Shown: positions 18,614-29,874, counted from the first letter of the stretch. The stretch is 64,000 bases of DNA from Epibacterium ulvae (GCF_018678075.1 NZ_JAHHIR010000014.1:1-64000); one strand, 5' to 3'. The notes: generated by a model not told the origin, from the letters alone. Translations and numbers: made by a program.

Positions 18614-19264
18614 ATGACCGGATTTGATTTCTCCTTTGCGGGCACCACATTGACTGCCCTCGGCGCGGGCGCGCTGTGGTGGCCAAACATGCGCATGCTG
18701 GTGGTCTCGGACCTGCATTTGGGAAAATCCGAACGCCACGCCAGACGCGGTGGTGGCCCCCTGCCGCCATATGAGACGGCAGATACCTTGCAGCGCCTGT
18801 CCCAATTGATTGCACAGTCAGACCCGGCATGCGTCATCTGCCTCGGTGATACATTTGATGACTTGGCCGCAGCGCAGGCGCTGAGCACACAGGAACGCGC
18901 GCTCCTGCATGATCTGATTGGCGCCCGGCGCTGGATCTGGATCGAAGGCAACCACGACCCCGCCCCAACCGATTTTGGCGGCGAGCATCATAGCGCTTTG
19001 AACATCGGCCCGCTCACCTTCCGCCATATCGCCGATCCGGAAACGCAAGGCGAGGTCTCGGGCCACTACCACCCCAAAGCCCGCGTCCGCAGCACCTCCC
19101 GCCCGGCATTCCTGGTGGACCCGGCCCGCGTTATCCTGCCGGCCTTTGGCACCTATACTGGCGGCCTGCGCAGCACAGACCCCGCGCTCACCACATTGAT
19201 GAGCCCAAACGCCCTGGCCATTCTGACCGGCCCGCGCCCCCTGCCCGTCCCGATGCCACGCTAA
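18614..19264 (+). CDS. pdeM: Ligase-associated DNA-damage-response endonuclease PdeM
   Basis: A 216-residue calcineurin-like metallophosphoesterase. Metal-binding motifs are SDLHLGKSERHARRG near residue 32, GDTFDD near 78, GNHDPAP near 114 and SGHYHPKA near 152. Family members of this type act as nucleases in a repair module with the helicase encoded just upstream. The protein ends with a short Pro-rich tail. The next gene, folD, is convergent, with a terminator between them. Confidence 0.9.
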   Translation: MTGFDFSFAGTTLTALGAGALWWPNMRMLVVSDLHLGKSERHARRGGGPLPPYETADTLQRLSQLIAQSDPACVICLGDTFDDLAAAQALSTQERALLHDLIGARRWIWIEGNHDPAPTDFGGEHHSALNIGPLTFRHIADPETQGEVSGHYHPKARVRSTSRPAFLVDPARVILPAFGTYTGGLRSTDPALTTLMSPNALAILTGPRPLPVPMPR

Positions 19265-19282
19265 AACGCAAATGCGATGACC

Positions 19283-19320
19283 AAAGGGCGGCCCCAATCG
19301 GAACCGCCCTTTCATCTTTT
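19283..19320. terminator. Terminator between pdeM and folD
   Basis: Stem AAAGGGCGG / CCGCCCTTT around a 12-base loop, followed on plus by TCATCTTTTC. On the minus strand the tail is weaker. It lies between convergent genes and mainly serves pdeM. Confidence 0.65.
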
Positions 19321-19362
19321 CAAAAATACTTAAATCCAACGCCTGCCACACACGGCAAAGGT

Positions 19363-20265
19363 TCAGGCTGTCAAACCCTCAGGCTCGGCCAGGTTGTTGG
19401 CCCGGCAACACGCGGTCACGGTATTGGCCAGAAGACACGCAATGGTCATCGGACCAACGCCACCGGGCACGGGCGTAATCGCACCCGCGCGCTCGGACGC
19501 GCTGGCGAAATCCACGTCACCGACCAGGCGGGTCTTGCCCTCGCCTTTTTCTGGCGCATCAATACGGTTGATGCCCACGTCGATCACGGTGGCACCTTCT
19601 TTGATCCACTCACCAGGCACCATCTCGGGACGGCCCACGGCTGCAACCACGATATCAGCGCGCCCGACGACTTCGGGCAGATCTTTGGTGCGCGAATGGG
19701 CGATGGTCACCGTGCAGCTATCCCCAAGCAGCAGTTGCGCCATCGGTTTGCCAACGATGTTTGAGCGGCCAATCACAACCGCATTCATCCCCGACAAAGA
19801 GCCGTGATAGTCGCGCAGCATCATCAAACAGCCCAACGGCGTGCACGGCACCATGGATTTCTGACCAGTGCCCAGCAGGCCCACGTTGGAGATGTGAAAC
19901 CCATCCACATCCTTGGCGGGCGCGATGGAATTGATCACCAGATCTTCGTTCAGATGGTCGGGCAACGGCAGCTGTACCAGAATACCATGCACGCTGGCGT
20001 CATTGTTCAACTGATCAATAAGCGCCAACAGATCGGCCTCGGACGTGTCCACATCCAGCTTGTGCTCAACTGACTTCATGCCAACTTCGACGGTCTGCTT
20101 GCCTTTGGAGCGCACATAGACCTGGCTTGCAGGATCTTCGCCCACCAGAACCACCGCCAGACCCGGCGTGATCTGGTGTTCTTCCTTCAGGCGGGCCACA
20201 TGTTCCGCCACTTGACCGCGTACCTTTGCCGCAAAGGCTTTGCCGTCGATAAGAGTTGCTGCCAT
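19363..20265 (-). CDS. folD: Methylenetetrahydrofolate dehydrogenase / cyclohydrolase FolD
   Basis: A 300-residue bifunctional enzyme interconverting 5,10-methylene-, 5,10-methenyl- and 10-formyl-tetrahydrofolate with NADP. The start [12 protein letters not shown] is the family start; an in-frame extension to 20361 runs back into the chorismate mutase gene and is not used. The signatures are [14 protein letters not shown] (holding the catalytic Lys), [11 protein letters not shown] and [15 protein letters not shown], with NADP-binding [14 protein letters not shown]. With fhs upstream on the same strand it feeds one-carbon units into purine and methionine synthesis. Confidence 0.97.
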   Translation of the reverse strand: MAATLIDGKAFAAKVRGQVAEHVARLKEEHQITPGLAVVLVGEDPASQVYVRSKGKQTVEVGMKSVEHKLDVDTSEADLLALIDQLNNDASVHGILVQLPLPDHLNEDLVINSIAPAKDVDGFHISNVGLLGTGQKSMVPCTPLGCLMMLRDYHGSLSGMNAVVIGRSNIVGKPMAQLLLGDSCTVTIAHSRTKDLPEVVGRADIVVAAVGRPEMVPGEWIKEGATVIDVGINRIDAPEKGEGKTRLVGDVDFASASERAGAITPVPGGVGPMTIACLLANTVTACCRANNLAEPEGLTA

Positions 20266-20300
20266 TTCTCGTCCTTTCCTTCGGAACGCCTTTGCGCCCG

Positions 20301-20606
20301 TCAATCTTCCCGGATCACCTGCGCCTCGCGCTGGATCGACCAGTCTACCAAGTGCCGCCACAGGGCTTTCACCAATTCGGGATCCAGATCCCGCTTGGCG
20401 GCCTCGCGGCCCACATTCTCAATCACCTCGTCGACTCGTTCCGGGATGCGCGCAGGCCAGCCATTCTCGCGTTTCAGCTCAATCGCGCGGTCGATATAGC
20501 CCGCGCGGGCCACCAGCATGTCCACCAGCTCCTTGTCCAACCTGTCGATCTGCTTGCGCAATTCGGACATGTCAGAGCAATCCTTTGGCGATACAACAGC
20601 GGTCAT
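20301..20606 (-). CDS. Chorismate mutase, AroQ class
   Basis: A 101-residue all-helical chorismate mutase (CM_2 fold), converting chorismate to prephenate for Phe/Tyr synthesis. The typical opening [20 protein letters not shown] carries the active-site Arg, and later helices contain KRENG and [10 protein letters not shown] PchB-type isochorismate pyruvate lyase has a similar fold, so a relaxed specificity is possible. AGGAG nine bases before the ATG supports the start at 20606. It lies between fhs and folD, 35 bases before folD, so it is probably part of that operon even though its pathway differs. Confidence 0.88.
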   Translation of the reverse strand: MTAVVSPKDCSDMSELRKQIDRLDKELVDMLVARAGYIDRAIELKRENGWPARIPERVDEVIENVGREAAKRDLDPELVKALWRHLVDWSIQREAQVIRED

Positions 20607-20675
20607 GGCATCTTTCTCCTGCGATTGCGCGAGCCCGATAAAAAACCCGCGTTCGCATCTGACCCAATTTCCCGG

Positions 20676-22352
20676 TCAGAACAAGCCTTCGATGTCTCCT
20701 TTATTGTTCACGTGGATTGATTCCGCCGCCGGGTGGCGTGGAAGCCCCGGCATGGTCATAATCTCACCGCAAATCGCTACCACAAATCCCGCCCCCGCCG
20801 ACAGGCGCACCTCGCGCAGCGGCACCGAATGTCCCGTGGGTGCGCCGCGCAGTTGCGGGTCTGTTGAAAACGAGTACTGCGTCTTGGCCATGCAAATCGG
20901 CAAATCGCCATAACCGGCGGCTTCCCACTCCTTCAGCTGGTTGCGAATCGTGCTGTCCGCGACAACCTCATTCGCGCGATAGATACGTTTGGCGATGATC
21001 TCGATCTTCTCAAAGAGCGGCATATCATCGGGATAAAGCGTCGCAAATTGGCTGCTGTCCGCATCCACCAAACCCACCACTTTCTCCGCCAGATCTGCAG
21101 CGCCCGCGCCGCCCTGCGCCCAATGGCGAGAGACCACGGCCTCAACCCCGTGGGTCTCAGCATAGGCCTGCACGGCGGCGATTTCCGCGTCAGTGTCGGC
21201 GACAAAATGGTTGATGGCGACCACCACCGGCACGCCAAACCCTTTGACGTTGTCGATATGCTGGCCAAGGTTGGCACAGCCGCGCTCCACCGCCGCCACA
21301 TCTTCCTGCGCCAGATCGCCTTTGTCGACGCCACCGTTCATCTTGAGCGCACGGATGGTGGCCACGATCACCACGGCCGAGGGGGCCAACCCAGCCTTGC
21401 GGCATTTGATATTCATAAACTTCTCGGCACCCAGATCAGCGCCAAATCCCGCTTCGGTCACCACGTAATCCGCCAGTTTCAGGGCCGTCGTGGTGGCCAT
21501 GACCGAGTTGCAGCCATGCGCGATATTGGCAAACGGCCCCCCATGCACAAAGGCTGGGTTGTGCTCCAGGGTCTGCACCAAATTGGGCTGCATCGCGTCT
21601 TTCAACAAGACCGCCATCGCGCCTTCAGCCTTGATATCACGCGCATAAACCGCAGTCTTGTCACGCCGGTAGGCCACGATGATCCGCCCCAACCGCTGCT
21701 CCAGATCTTCCAGGTCGCGCGCCAGACACAGAACCGCCATCACTTCCGAGGCGACGGTGATGTCATACCCTGTCTCACGCGGGAACCCGTTGGACACGCC
21801 CCCAAGCGAGGCGGTGATCTGCCGCAAAGCCCGGTCGTTCATATCCACCACCCGCCGCCAAACAACCCGCCGCGTGTCGATCTCCTGCGCATTGCCCCAA
21901 TAGATGTGATTGTCGATCATCGCCGACAACAGGGAATGGGCCGAGGTTATGGCGTGAAAGTCACCGGTAAAATGCAGGTTCATATCTTCCATCGGAATGA
22001 CCTGCGCATAGCCACCGCCTGCAGCACCGCCCTTCATCCCGAAATTCGGCCCCAGCGAGGCTTCGCGGATACAAATCATCGCCTTTTTGCCAATCTGATT
22101 CAGCCCATCGCCCAGCCCAACAGTGGTGGTGGTCTTCCCCTCTCCCGCCGGTGTCGGGCTCACAGCAGTGACCAGGATCAGCTTGCCATTCTCACGCCCA
22201 TTCAAACCTTGAATAAAGTCTTGGCTCACCTTGGCCTTGTCATGCCCATAGGGGATCAGATATTGCGCCGCGATCCCCAATTGATCGGCAACATCTACAA
22301 TCGGTCTCTTGGCCGCCGCGCGGGCAATTTCAATGTCTGACTTCTGACTCAT
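20676..22352 (-). CDS. fhs: Formate--tetrahydrofolate ligase
   Basis: A 558-residue ATP-dependent ligase that makes 10-formyl-tetrahydrofolate from formate. The start [10 protein letters not shown] at 22352 is preferred over an extension to 22439 that adds a Cys-rich non-conserved leader. The P-loop [11 protein letters not shown] lies near residues 67-77, and the folate-ligase signature [13 protein letters not shown] follows. The C-terminus is intact ([12 protein letters not shown]). Together with folD and the formamidase genes at the far end of the window it suggests active use of formate-level carbon. Confidence 0.97.
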   Translation of the reverse strand: MSQKSDIEIARAAAKRPIVDVADQLGIAAQYLIPYGHDKAKVSQDFIQGLNGRENGKLILVTAVSPTPAGEGKTTTTVGLGDGLNQIGKKAMICIREASLGPNFGMKGGAAGGGYAQVIPMEDMNLHFTGDFHAITSAHSLLSAMIDNHIYWGNAQEIDTRRVVWRRVVDMNDRALRQITASLGGVSNGFPRETGYDITVASEVMAVLCLARDLEDLEQRLGRIIVAYRRDKTAVYARDIKAEGAMAVLLKDAMQPNLVQTLEHNPAFVHGGPFANIAHGCNSVMATTTALKLADYVVTEAGFGADLGAEKFMNIKCRKAGLAPSAVVIVATIRALKMNGGVDKGDLAQEDVAAVERGCANLGQHIDNVKGFGVPVVVAINHFVADTDAEIAAVQAYAETHGVEAVVSRHWAQGGAGAADLAEKVVGLVDADSSQFATLYPDDMPLFEKIEIIAKRIYRANEVVADSTIRNQLKEWEAAGYGDLPICMAKTQYSFSTDPQLRGAPTGHSVPLREVRLSAGAGFVVAICGEIMTMPGLPRHPAAESIHVNNKGDIEGLF

Positions 22353-22552
22353 GACAGTATCCCGGATCAAAGTGTTGTGGTTGTTGTCCCCACAGCATGA
22401 CCCAGCCTTACGCGAAATCAATAGCTGCAGCCGCAGCATCGCGCATCGCAGTTTCCGTCACGAAAGTCACCGTTCCCGCCATGCGCCGCCCTCGCCACAC
22501 GCGCCATCGGCGTGTCGTCCCGCATTTCGCGGGCGACATCGCTTAAAACAGC

Positions 22553-22584
22553 AAACCCCGCGCCGATGGCGCGGGGTTTTCATT
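22553..22584. terminator. Strong bidirectional-type terminator between fhs and ftsH
   Basis: A perfect 12-bp stem AAACCCCGCGCC / GGCGCGGGGTTT with a 3-base loop, followed by T residues on plus and preceded by A residues. On minus, the direction of both neighbours, it lies after ftsH (which ends at 22607) and gives a stem with a modest T tail. It ends the ftsH transcript before fhs. Confidence 0.8.
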
Positions 22585-22606
22585 CTAACACCAGTCAATG
22601 ACAGGA

Positions 22607-24520
22607 TTAGCTGCTTGGCTCTGGTTCCATGTCCCCATCAGGAGAGCTTTTCTTGGTCTTCGCCTTCGGGATCGCCGTGACCGAGGTCTTGCCCGTATCC
22701 GCGCCGTCATCCTCGTCGTCATCCGCATGCGGCGGCTCGCCGCGCATTACCCGTTTGATCTCTTCACCGGTCAGAGTTTCATATTCCAGCAAGCCTTGCG
22801 CCAGACGTTCGAACTCTTCCTTATTTTCCGAGATCACTTTGTAAGCGTGCTCATAGCCCTCTTGGATAAAGCGTTTCACTTCATCCTCGATCATCTCTTT
22901 GGTGTTCGCAGAGACCGAGAAGCCGCCGGTATTGCCGGAATATCCCTCATGCGCTTCCGCATAATCGATATTGCCCACTTTGTCGGACATGCCCCAGCGC
23001 AGCACCATGGCGCGCGCCAATTGGCTTGCCTGCTGGATATCGCCCGCCGGACCGTTGGACACATGATCTTCGCCAAAGGTGAGGATTTCCGCAGCTTTAC
23101 CGGCCATGGTCATCGCCAGCTTATGCTCACATTCATCCTTGTGCCAGTTCAGACGGTCCATCTCTGGCAGGCTCATCACCATGCCCAAAGCACCACCACG
23201 CGGAATGATCGTCGCTTTATAGACCGGGTCACATTTTGGCAGCATCAGGCCAACCAAGGCGTGACCAGCTTCGTGATAGGCGGTCATTTCCTTCTGCTCC
23301 GCAGTCAAAACCATCGATCGACGCTCAGCGCCCATCATGACCTTGTCTTTGGCGCTTTCAAAATCTTCCATGGTCACAAACCGACGCCCCACGCGCGCCG
23401 CCATCAAGGCGGCCTCGTTCACCAGGTTCGCCAGATCCGCACCGGAAAAGCCCGGCGTGCCGCGCGCGATGATGCGCAGGTCAACGTCTGGTCCCAGCGG
23501 GGTCTTGCGGGCGTGTACGCCCAGGATCTTCTCGCGGCCTTTGATGTCGGGGTTGCCAACGGTCACGTTCCGGTCAAAACGACCAGGACGCAGCAAGGCG
23601 GGGTCCAGAACATCGCGACGGTTGGTCGCCGCCAGAATGATCACGCCTTCATTGGCTTCAAAACCGTCCATCTCCACCAGCAGCTGGTTGAGGGTCTGTT
23701 CACGCTCATCATTGCCGCCGCCATAACCGGCACCACGATGGCGGCCCACGGCGTCGATCTCATCGATAAAGACGATACAGGGCGCGTTCTTTTTCGCCTG
23801 TTCGAACATATCGCGCACACGGGATGCACCAACACCCACGAACATCTCAACAAAGTCAGAGCCAGAGATGGTGAAGAACGGCACACCCGCCTCACCGGCG
23901 ATGGCACGTGCCAGAAGAGTTTTACCGGTGCCCGGAGGGCCCACCAGCAACGCACCCTTGGGGATCTTGCCGCCAAGGCGCGAGAACTTCTGCGGGTTGC
24001 GCAGGAATTCAACGATTTCTTCCAGCTCTTCTTTGGCCTCATCGATGCCAGCGACATCGTCAAAGGTCACACGCCCGTGCTTTTCGGTCAGCATCTTGGC
24101 CTTGGACTTGCCAAAGCCCATAGCGCCGCCTTTGCCGCCCCCTTGCATCCGGTTCATGAAATAGACCCAGACACCAATCAACAGCAGGAACGGCAGCAGG
24201 GTGATGACAAAACTCTGCAGTCCGGATTGTTGCTGCTTCTCGGCCCGCACCGGAACGCCGGCTGCGATCAGCATCGACGTCACTTCGGCATCAACCGGTT
24301 TGATCGTGACATAGTTCTGGCCATCTGTGGTGGTAAAGCGCACTTGCTCACCGTCCAGCGTCGCGGTGGCAACGCCACCATTGTCCACAGCAGCGACAAA
24401 ATCGCTGTATGTTCGCTCACGGCTTTGCATCGTGCTGCCGGATCCGCTGAACAGGTTGAACAGCGCCATCACCAGCACAAACAAAACAACCCAGAAGGCG
24501 ATATTTCTTGCATTGCCCAA
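22607..24520 (-). CDS. ftsH: ATP-dependent membrane zinc protease FtsH
   Basis: A 637-residue inner-membrane AAA+ metalloprotease for membrane-protein quality control and regulator turnover. Two membrane helices flank a periplasmic domain (about 4-24 and 100-120). The AAA domain has GPPGTGKT near 191, [13 protein letters not shown] and the SRH region; the protease site is HEAGH near 418. The start is taken as a TTG at 24520 (giving GNARNIAFW, the usual family beginning) because GGGAG lies nine bases upstream; a TTG at 24544 would add eight residues and cover that site. The C-terminus is acidic. It is the last gene of the tol-pal to tilS run. Confidence 0.96.
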   Translation of the reverse strand: MGNARNIAFWVVLFVLVMALFNLFSGSGSTMQSRERTYSDFVAAVDNGGVATATLDGEQVRFTTTDGQNYVTIKPVDAEVTSMLIAAGVPVRAEKQQQSGLQSFVITLLPFLLLIGVWVYFMNRMQGGGKGGAMGFGKSKAKMLTEKHGRVTFDDVAGIDEAKEELEEIVEFLRNPQKFSRLGGKIPKGALLVGPPGTGKTLLARAIAGEAGVPFFTISGSDFVEMFVGVGASRVRDMFEQAKKNAPCIVFIDEIDAVGRHRGAGYGGGNDEREQTLNQLLVEMDGFEANEGVIILAATNRRDVLDPALLRPGRFDRNVTVGNPDIKGREKILGVHARKTPLGPDVDLRIIARGTPGFSGADLANLVNEAALMAARVGRRFVTMEDFESAKDKVMMGAERRSMVLTAEQKEMTAYHEAGHALVGLMLPKCDPVYKATIIPRGGALGMVMSLPEMDRLNWHKDECEHKLAMTMAGKAAEILTFGEDHVSNGPAGDIQQASQLARAMVLRWGMSDKVGNIDYAEAHEGYSGNTGGFSVSANTKEMIEDEVKRFIQEGYEHAYKVISENKEEFERLAQGLLEYETLTGEEIKRVMRGEPPHADDDEDDGADTGKTSVTAIPKAKTKKSSPDGDMEPEPSS

Positions 24521-24598
24521 AGGAAAGATCTCCCAAAATTTCAAAGCACGCGATCGCGGCTCTGCCTTGTCTCTAAAATAGGGATACTGAGCAGAGGT

Positions 24599-25891
24599 TC
24601 AATGCGTTAAAAACGACGTGTATAACGCTTCGTCGGATCTTGTAAGGGTAACCTTCCACCCATTTTCAAATCCAACCGATGGCGCGGCCACCAAATGATC
24701 CCCATTCCAGACGGCCGGCGTGCTCTCCAGAACCTCGCGTGGGCAGTGGAAATCACGCCAGTTTGTACAGTGCCGCAGCCCCTCGGGACCCAGCACACGA
24801 ATGGCGTTGTTGGCAGTGTCGCCGCCATAAACCAGCCAGCGCGCATCCCATTCCTGCCCCGGCGCGACCTCTGATGTGCACAGCGCATTGTGCTCACGAA
24901 ACACCCAGGCGCGCTCGCCTTTTGCGAGGATCCGACAACCCGCAACCGTATGACTGCCGCCTTGTTTCACCACCTCGCGCGCCTCTGTCATTGCGCGTCG
25001 TCGTGGCACGTAAGCTTCACCGGTGAGCCATTGAATGGAGGAGGCCAGCAGGCGATGAGAGATCTCAGTCGGCAACACGCGAAAGGCGCGGCGCGCGATG
25101 GAAACCGCACCAAACTGCGCGCACAACACCTCGCGAGCCTCTAGAAAACTGTACCATTCCAAAGCCTTACGCGCCTGCGTCAGGTTGTGCGCCACGGTCG
25201 AAAACGCAAGGGGTGAGACGCCCAGATCCTCCAAAACCGCCAAGGCTTTGCGGGTACGCACCCGTTCGAATTTGTCATTGTCGTTGCTGGGATCATCGAT
25301 CCAATCCAACCCTTCGCCACGCAAAACCGCGCGCAATTCTTCGCGGCGCACAGTCAGAACCGGGCGGATAAACTCCACCCCTCCGTGTACGCGCCGCTCG
25401 GGGATTCCTGCCAGACCACTGACGCCAGCCTCGCGCCGCAGACGCATCAAAACCGTCTCAGCCTGATCATCGGCGGTGTGGCCAAGCGCAACCATCGAGA
25501 TCTTGTTTTGGATCGCCCATTTGCTCAGCAGGTCAAAACGTGCCGCTCGCGCGCGGCCCTGCACATTGCCCTCATCATGGGGCGCGTCCCAATTCAGAAC
25601 GGTGTGTGAATGGCCAAGGTCGCGACAAAATTTTGCAACGGCTTCCGCTTCATCTGCGGCTTCGGGACGTAAACCATGGTTCACAGTTGCGACAAAAATT
25701 TTGACGTCGCGTTCACGAAATGCCGCGCTGAGGCCCAACAGAAGGGCAAGTGAATCACTTCCGCCCGACACAGCCACCCCGATTTGGGCCGGCAAGGTGG
25801 GCAGCGCGTCGTGGATTGCGGCCATCAGCTTTTGCTTTGCAGCCTCGGCAGAGGGCTTGTCTGGGCGTGAAGTGCGCGAGCTTAGGGGCAC
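24599..25891 (-). CDS. tilS: tRNA(Ile)-lysidine synthase TilS
   Basis: A 430-residue cytoplasmic enzyme that modifies C34 of the minor isoleucine tRNA to lysidine, so that it reads AUA. The PP-loop SGGSDSLALLLGL is near residue 42, with ALGHTADDQAETVLMRLRR downstream, both diagnostic. The C-terminal half is divergent, which is normal for alphaproteobacteria. Its start overlaps the stop of cpoB by ten bases, implying translational coupling. Confidence 0.94.
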   Translation of the reverse strand: MPLSSRTSRPDKPSAEAAKQKLMAAIHDALPTLPAQIGVAVSGGSDSLALLLGLSAAFRERDVKIFVATVNHGLRPEAADEAEAVAKFCRDLGHSHTVLNWDAPHDEGNVQGRARAARFDLLSKWAIQNKISMVALGHTADDQAETVLMRLRREAGVSGLAGIPERRVHGGVEFIRPVLTVRREELRAVLRGEGLDWIDDPSNDNDKFERVRTRKALAVLEDLGVSPLAFSTVAHNLTQARKALEWYSFLEAREVLCAQFGAVSIARRAFRVLPTEISHRLLASSIQWLTGEAYVPRRRAMTEAREVVKQGGSHTVAGCRILAKGERAWVFREHNALCTSEVAPGQEWDARWLVYGGDTANNAIRVLGPEGLRHCTNWRDFHCPREVLESTPAVWNGDHLVAAPSVGFENGWKVTLTRSDEALYTSFLTH

Positions 25892-26703
25892 GCGAGCTTC
25901 ACCCTTTCTGCCTCGGCCTCATTCACCACGGGGGAGACGGGAAAGCGCACGCCAACCTCGCTCAGAGTAATGCAGGCCTGTTCCTGTTGATCCAATCGAC
26001 CAAGTGCAGACCCCAGTTCAAACAGCGCCTGCGGTGCCTGTGGCCCGGATGCATTGCCGCTGAACGCTGCCAGATAGGCACGTGCCGCTTCGCGGGTATC
26101 GCCAAGACCATCCAGCGCTTTGCCACGCTGCAATGCAGCCTCAGCCGCCAGGGGGCTGCCGGGATAGGTTTCATTAAACAGCGCGAATTTTTCCGCCGCC
26201 GCTGCAAATTCACCATCGGTCAGCGCCTGTGCGGCGGCTTCGAAATCACTGCGCTCACCAACTGCCAGTTCCTCACCCGTGGTACTGTCTTCTGGGACCA
26301 CTTCGTCAGGGGCTGTCGCTTCCTCGTCACCGCCAAGGGTTGAGGTCTCCCCCAGCTGGCTGATGTCGCCGCCTTCCAGCTCCACCAGACGGAACTCCAG
26401 ATCGCCAATCCGATTGGTGCCATCCGCGATCACCCGGTTGACCCGGTGATCCAGCTGTTCGGTCTTGGACGTGATCCGTTGCAGTTCAGCCTCGATCGCG
26501 GTGACCCGCTCCAGCACCGTGTCGCCGACCAAATTGGTCGCAGGCGCGCCGGTGGTGGACAGCTCACGTTTGAGCTTTTGGATCTCGACATTCAGGACCG
26601 TCAGCTCCTGGCGGATATCTGCAAGTGTCTCAGCATCCTGGGCCTGGGCCGGAACGGCCAGCGCAATACAAACGCTCAGCGCAAGAGAGTGAAAAAGCCG
26701 CAT
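25882..26703 (-). CDS. cpoB: Tol-Pal system periplasmic coordinator CpoB (YbgF)
   Basis: A 273-residue periplasmic protein that couples Tol-Pal activity to wall synthesis at division. A signal peptide (cleaving after AQA) precedes an N-terminal coiled coil (about 25-100: LADIRQELTVLNVEIQKLKR), an acidic linker, and C-terminal TPR repeats (about 150-270: GEFAAAAEKFALFNETYPG, ALDGLGDTREAARAYL). It lies directly downstream of pal, its normal position, and overlaps tilS. Confidence 0.93.
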   Translation of the reverse strand: MRLFHSLALSVCIALAVPAQAQDAETLADIRQELTVLNVEIQKLKRELSTTGAPATNLVGDTVLERVTAIEAELQRITSKTEQLDHRVNRVIADGTNRIGDLEFRLVELEGGDISQLGETSTLGGDEEATAPDEVVPEDSTTGEELAVGERSDFEAAAQALTDGEFAAAAEKFALFNETYPGSPLAAEAALQRGKALDGLGDTREAARAYLAAFSGNASGPQAPQALFELGSALGRLDQQEQACITLSEVGVRFPVSPVVNEAEAERVKLACP

Positions 26704-26715
26704 CGTTCAGTGCTC

Positions 26716-27234
26716 CTAGCTGGTGAAACCGCCCGCAATCACAGTAACCGCACGGCGGTTTTGCGCATAACATGCCTCGGCCGAGCAGATCTCAAGCGGG
26801 CGTTCCTTGCCAAAGCTGACGGTTTTGATCCGGGTCGGCGACACACCGTTGGCGACCAGATACTCACGCGCAGCATTTGCACGGCGCGCCCCAAGGCCGA
26901 GGTTGTATTCGCGCGTGCCCTGCTCGTCCGCGTGGCCCTCGATGGTGATGGTGTATTCCGGATTTGCAGCCAACCAACCGGCCTGCGCGGCCAATGTGGT
27001 CTGGGCACCGGCGCCAAGCTCATGCTGGTCCACCGCAAACAACACCCGGTCGCCCACGGTCTGCTGGAAATAGGCCGGGCTGTTGGGTGCCAATGCCCCC
27101 GCGCCAAGACCGCCATCTGCACTGGCGCCTGCGCCACCGCTGCCGCTGCCACCAAATCCATCATCGCGCCAACCGGTTGCGTTGCTACACGCCGAAACCG
27201 CCAAAGCTGCGACCAGGCAGATTGCCCGCTTCAT
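26716..27234 (-). CDS. pal: Peptidoglycan-associated lipoprotein Pal
   Basis: A 172-residue outer-membrane lipoprotein that binds peptidoglycan and links the envelope layers with TolB. From MKRAICLVAA the lipobox is AVSAC. A Gly/Ala-rich linker (about 25-50) precedes the OmpA-like domain with TITIEGHADEQGTREYNLGL and RRANAAREYLV. The ATG at 27234 has GGGGA eight bases upstream; a GTG at 27258 with AAAGG is an alternative that adds eight residues. The gene order tolB-pal-cpoB is standard. Confidence 0.95.
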   Translation of the reverse strand: MKRAICLVAALAVSACSNATGWRDDGFGGSGSGGAGASADGGLGAGALAPNSPAYFQQTVGDRVLFAVDQHELGAGAQTTLAAQAGWLAANPEYTITIEGHADEQGTREYNLGLGARRANAAREYLVANGVSPTRIKTVSFGKERPLEICSAEACYAQNRRAVTVIAGGFTS

Positions 27235-27361
27235 GCCACTGATCCCCATATGCCTCACCTTTGTGTCTTACTGTTTGCTTTATGGTTGCTACCCTAACAC
27301 AGCGCGCAACCGTTAACTATCTTCACCGCGCCCCGAATGTCCGGGATCGCGAACTATCGCC

Positions 27362-28687
27362 TTAATTCTGCAACGGCGACCAGGCCGGATCCGACGCACC
27401 ATCCGGTGTGCGCACCGGTTTCAGGTTACGCCCCGAAATATCAACCGAATAAAGCGTCGCCCGCCCGCTGGCACCTTGGGTTTCACGGGTGAACATAATC
27501 ACCCGCCCATTGGGGGCCCAGGTCGGCCCCTCATCCAGGAAGGATGAGGTCAACAGACGCTCTTCGCTGCCATCCGTGCGCATCACACCAATGTGGAAAC
27601 GGCCCCGGTTCTGTTTGGTAAAGGCCACCAGATCCCCGCGCGGCGACCAGACCGGCGTGCCGTACCGTCCGTTGCCAAAACTGATCCGGCGCGCCTCACC
27701 ACCGGTTGCGGCCATCACATAGAGCTGCTGGCTGCCAGAGCGGTCGCTTTCAAACACGATCTGGCTTCCATCCGGCGAGAACGACGGCGCGGTCTCAATC
27801 GACGGCGCGCTGGTCAGGCGGGACAGGTTACCGCTGGCGATATCCATCCGGTAAATATCTGTGTTGCCGCCCCGGGACTGGGAGAACACAACCGTCTTGC
27901 CATCGGGGGCAAAACGCGGCGCAAAGCTCATGATACCGTCATCCGGCGACAGGATCCGACGCTGCACGCGCGCCACGTCCAAGACATGCACCTGCGGGAA
28001 CCCGCTTTCGTAAGAGGTATACAGCACCTGGTCGCCAGTGGGCGAAAACCGCGGTGCCAGAACGATGGCCGACGAATTGGTCAGATACTGAACATTCGCC
28101 CCGTCATAATCCATAATCGCCAGCCGTTTGCGGCGGTCATTCTTAGGCCCGCTTTCGCTGACAAACACCACTCGGCTGTCGAAATAGCCGCTTTCGCCGG
28201 TGATCCGGGAATAGATCGCATCGGACACCTTGTGGGCCATACGACGCCAGCCTTCGGTGGTGCCGGAAAACTGCAGCCCCTCACCCAGCATGTCTTCGCT
28301 AAAGACGTCATAGCCGCTAAAGCGCACCGTCAGCCGGTTGCCATTAACACTGACACCGCCGGTGATCAGAGCCTGGGCATTGATCGCCTTCCAATCGGCA
28401 TATTGCACCGGCGCGTCAAAATCGGTGACACGGGAGATATGCGCGCTGGCGGGCACTTCGCGAAACAGTCCGGTGCCTGCAAGATCAGCCGCAACCACGC
28501 GCGCGATCTGGGCAGAAAGCTCGCCCGCAGTCCCCGTTTCGGCGACAAAATCCGGCACCGCAAAGGGCAAAGGCTCGATCACACCATCGGTGATTTCAAT
28601 CCGCAACGGCCCGTCTTGCGCCATCGCAACACCTGCGGGCAGAAGAGCCGCAGCCCCGATCAACAAGCCTGCCAGAAACTGTCTCAT
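27362..28687 (-). CDS. tolB: Tol-Pal periplasmic beta-propeller TolB
   Basis: A 441-residue periplasmic protein. From [11 protein letters not shown] a signal peptide ends near VAMA-QD. Residues 25-160 form the TolB N-terminal domain ([18 protein letters not shown]). The rest is the propeller with repeated PD40 units such as [30 protein letters not shown] and [15 protein letters not shown]. The ATG lies in a four-base ATGA overlap with tolA; an in-frame extension to 28735 is rejected because it removes the signal peptide from the N-terminus. Confidence 0.96.
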   Translation of the reverse strand: MRQFLAGLLIGAAALLPAGVAMAQDGPLRIEITDGVIEPLPFAVPDFVAETGTAGELSAQIARVVAADLAGTGLFREVPASAHISRVTDFDAPVQYADWKAINAQALITGGVSVNGNRLTVRFSGYDVFSEDMLGEGLQFSGTTEGWRRMAHKVSDAIYSRITGESGYFDSRVVFVSESGPKNDRRKRLAIMDYDGANVQYLTNSSAIVLAPRFSPTGDQVLYTSYESGFPQVHVLDVARVQRRILSPDDGIMSFAPRFAPDGKTVVFSQSRGGNTDIYRMDIASGNLSRLTSAPSIETAPSFSPDGSQIVFESDRSGSQQLYVMAATGGEARRISFGNGRYGTPVWSPRGDLVAFTKQNRGRFHIGVMRTDGSEERLLTSSFLDEGPTWAPNGRVIMFTRETQGASGRATLYSVDISGRNLKPVRTPDGASDPAWSPLQN

Positions 28688-29862
28688 CTGATGCGCATCC
28701 TTTCTGGATTGAACGTCATTTCTATATCGCGCCATTGCGCGTATTTTTCAGGGGGAAGGTCAAAGCCTTTTGCCCCGCAACGGATGATGGCGCGGCGCGC
28801 GGCCTCATAGGCCTGTCTCGCAGCCGCCGCCGACCCATCCGAGCTGGACAACATCTTGATGCTGCCCACATCTGGTTTACCGTCCTGCGACAGGGATACA
28901 CCAACAATCACCGTTGTTCGCAAGGCCTCGCTAGAAAGTGATCCCACATTCCAGCAACTGGAAACCGCAACCCGCAGCGCGTCCTTTTCACCGGCGCTCA
29001 GCGGCGGGCCAGAGGGTTCGGGCGCCTCAACCTCGGCGCCACCTGCCAGCGCTTGGGCCAGCGCATCCCCCACTGCATCCGCACGATCTGCGGGCTGCTC
29101 TGGCGCGCTTGGGGCCTCGGGTTCTGGCGTTGGTTCAGGCTCGGGCGTGGCTTCGGCCACCGCGGGTTCGGGCTCTGGCGCGGGGTCCGGCCTGCGCGGA
29201 CGCGCCTTGGGGCGCACCGACAGGGTTGGCGCGGCACTTGCCGCTGGCGCGTCGCTTTCATTTTCTTCGGTTACAATCCGGTCGCTCGCGGCCTCGGGCG
29301 CGGTGGCTTCCTGGACCTCTTGCGGGGTATCGGCCCCTTCGTCAGGAGCAATCTCGGGCTGGGCGACCTCATCCGGTGCAACATCTGGCGGCGGAGGTGC
29401 CACCGGCACCGGCGCAACCCGGTCGACCTGTTGGCCCGCATCCGGACGTTCTGCCGGACGGATTGGCGGCGTTGGCAAGTCGGGCACTTCAACCGGCGTG
29501 GGTGGCGTGATCTCTGTCAGGGCCTCGGGCTGTTGTTCTGCAATCGGCTCGGGGCGGTCCACCACCTCGGGGTCGGGCTCAACTGCGGAGACCGGATCAG
29601 GCGGTGTCACATCTGTCGTCTCGGGCAGAGGCGATGTGACCTCGGGCAAATTGGCCGCATCGGGCACAGCCAAGGTCGCAGGTTGCGCCGACAACTCGGG
29701 CGCTGCAACCTCTTGGCTGAGGCGCGCGAACTCTGCCGCGCTGATCAGGCTGACTTCCTGCACTTGGCTCGGCAGTGGCTCCGACGGGAACCACGCGCCA
29801 AACACCACCCAGCTCATCAAGAGACTGTGCGCAGCGAGTGAGACTTTGGTTCCGGTCTGCAC
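28684..29862 (-). CDS. tolA: TolA-like energy-transducing envelope protein
   Basis: A 392-residue inner-membrane protein spanning the periplasm. A single N-terminal membrane anchor (about residues 8-26, [18 protein letters not shown]) leads to a very long Pro/Glu/Ala-rich region (about 50-275) that replaces the Ala/Lys helix of enteric TolA. The C-terminal domain (about 290-390: [36 protein letters not shown]) is the TolA/TonB-like end that contacts TolB or Pal. Identity rests on that domain and on position between tolR and tolB. It overlaps tolB by four bases. Confidence 0.9.
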   Translation of the reverse strand: MQTGTKVSLAAHSLLMSWVVFGAWFPSEPLPSQVQEVSLISAAEFARLSQEVAAPELSAQPATLAVPDAANLPEVTSPLPETTDVTPPDPVSAVEPDPEVVDRPEPIAEQQPEALTEITPPTPVEVPDLPTPPIRPAERPDAGQQVDRVAPVPVAPPPPDVAPDEVAQPEIAPDEGADTPQEVQEATAPEAASDRIVTEENESDAPAASAAPTLSVRPKARPRRPDPAPEPEPAVAEATPEPEPTPEPEAPSAPEQPADRADAVGDALAQALAGGAEVEAPEPSGPPLSAGEKDALRVAVSSCWNVGSLSSEALRTTVIVGVSLSQDGKPDVGSIKMLSSSDGSAAAARQAYEAARRAIIRCGAKGFDLPPEKYAQWRDIEMTFNPERMRIR

Positions 29863-29874
29863 CCCGTAGCCCCG

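Noticed and set aside
21048-22340. A 430-codon open frame on plus opposite fhs
   Set aside because: Antisense of a complete formate-tetrahydrofolate ligase; composition is again His/Gln/Arg-rich.
22598-24610. A 670-codon open frame on plus opposite ftsH
   Set aside because: It mirrors the whole FtsH gene, has His/Arg/Gln-rich composition typical of antisense frames in GC-rich DNA, and has no binding site.
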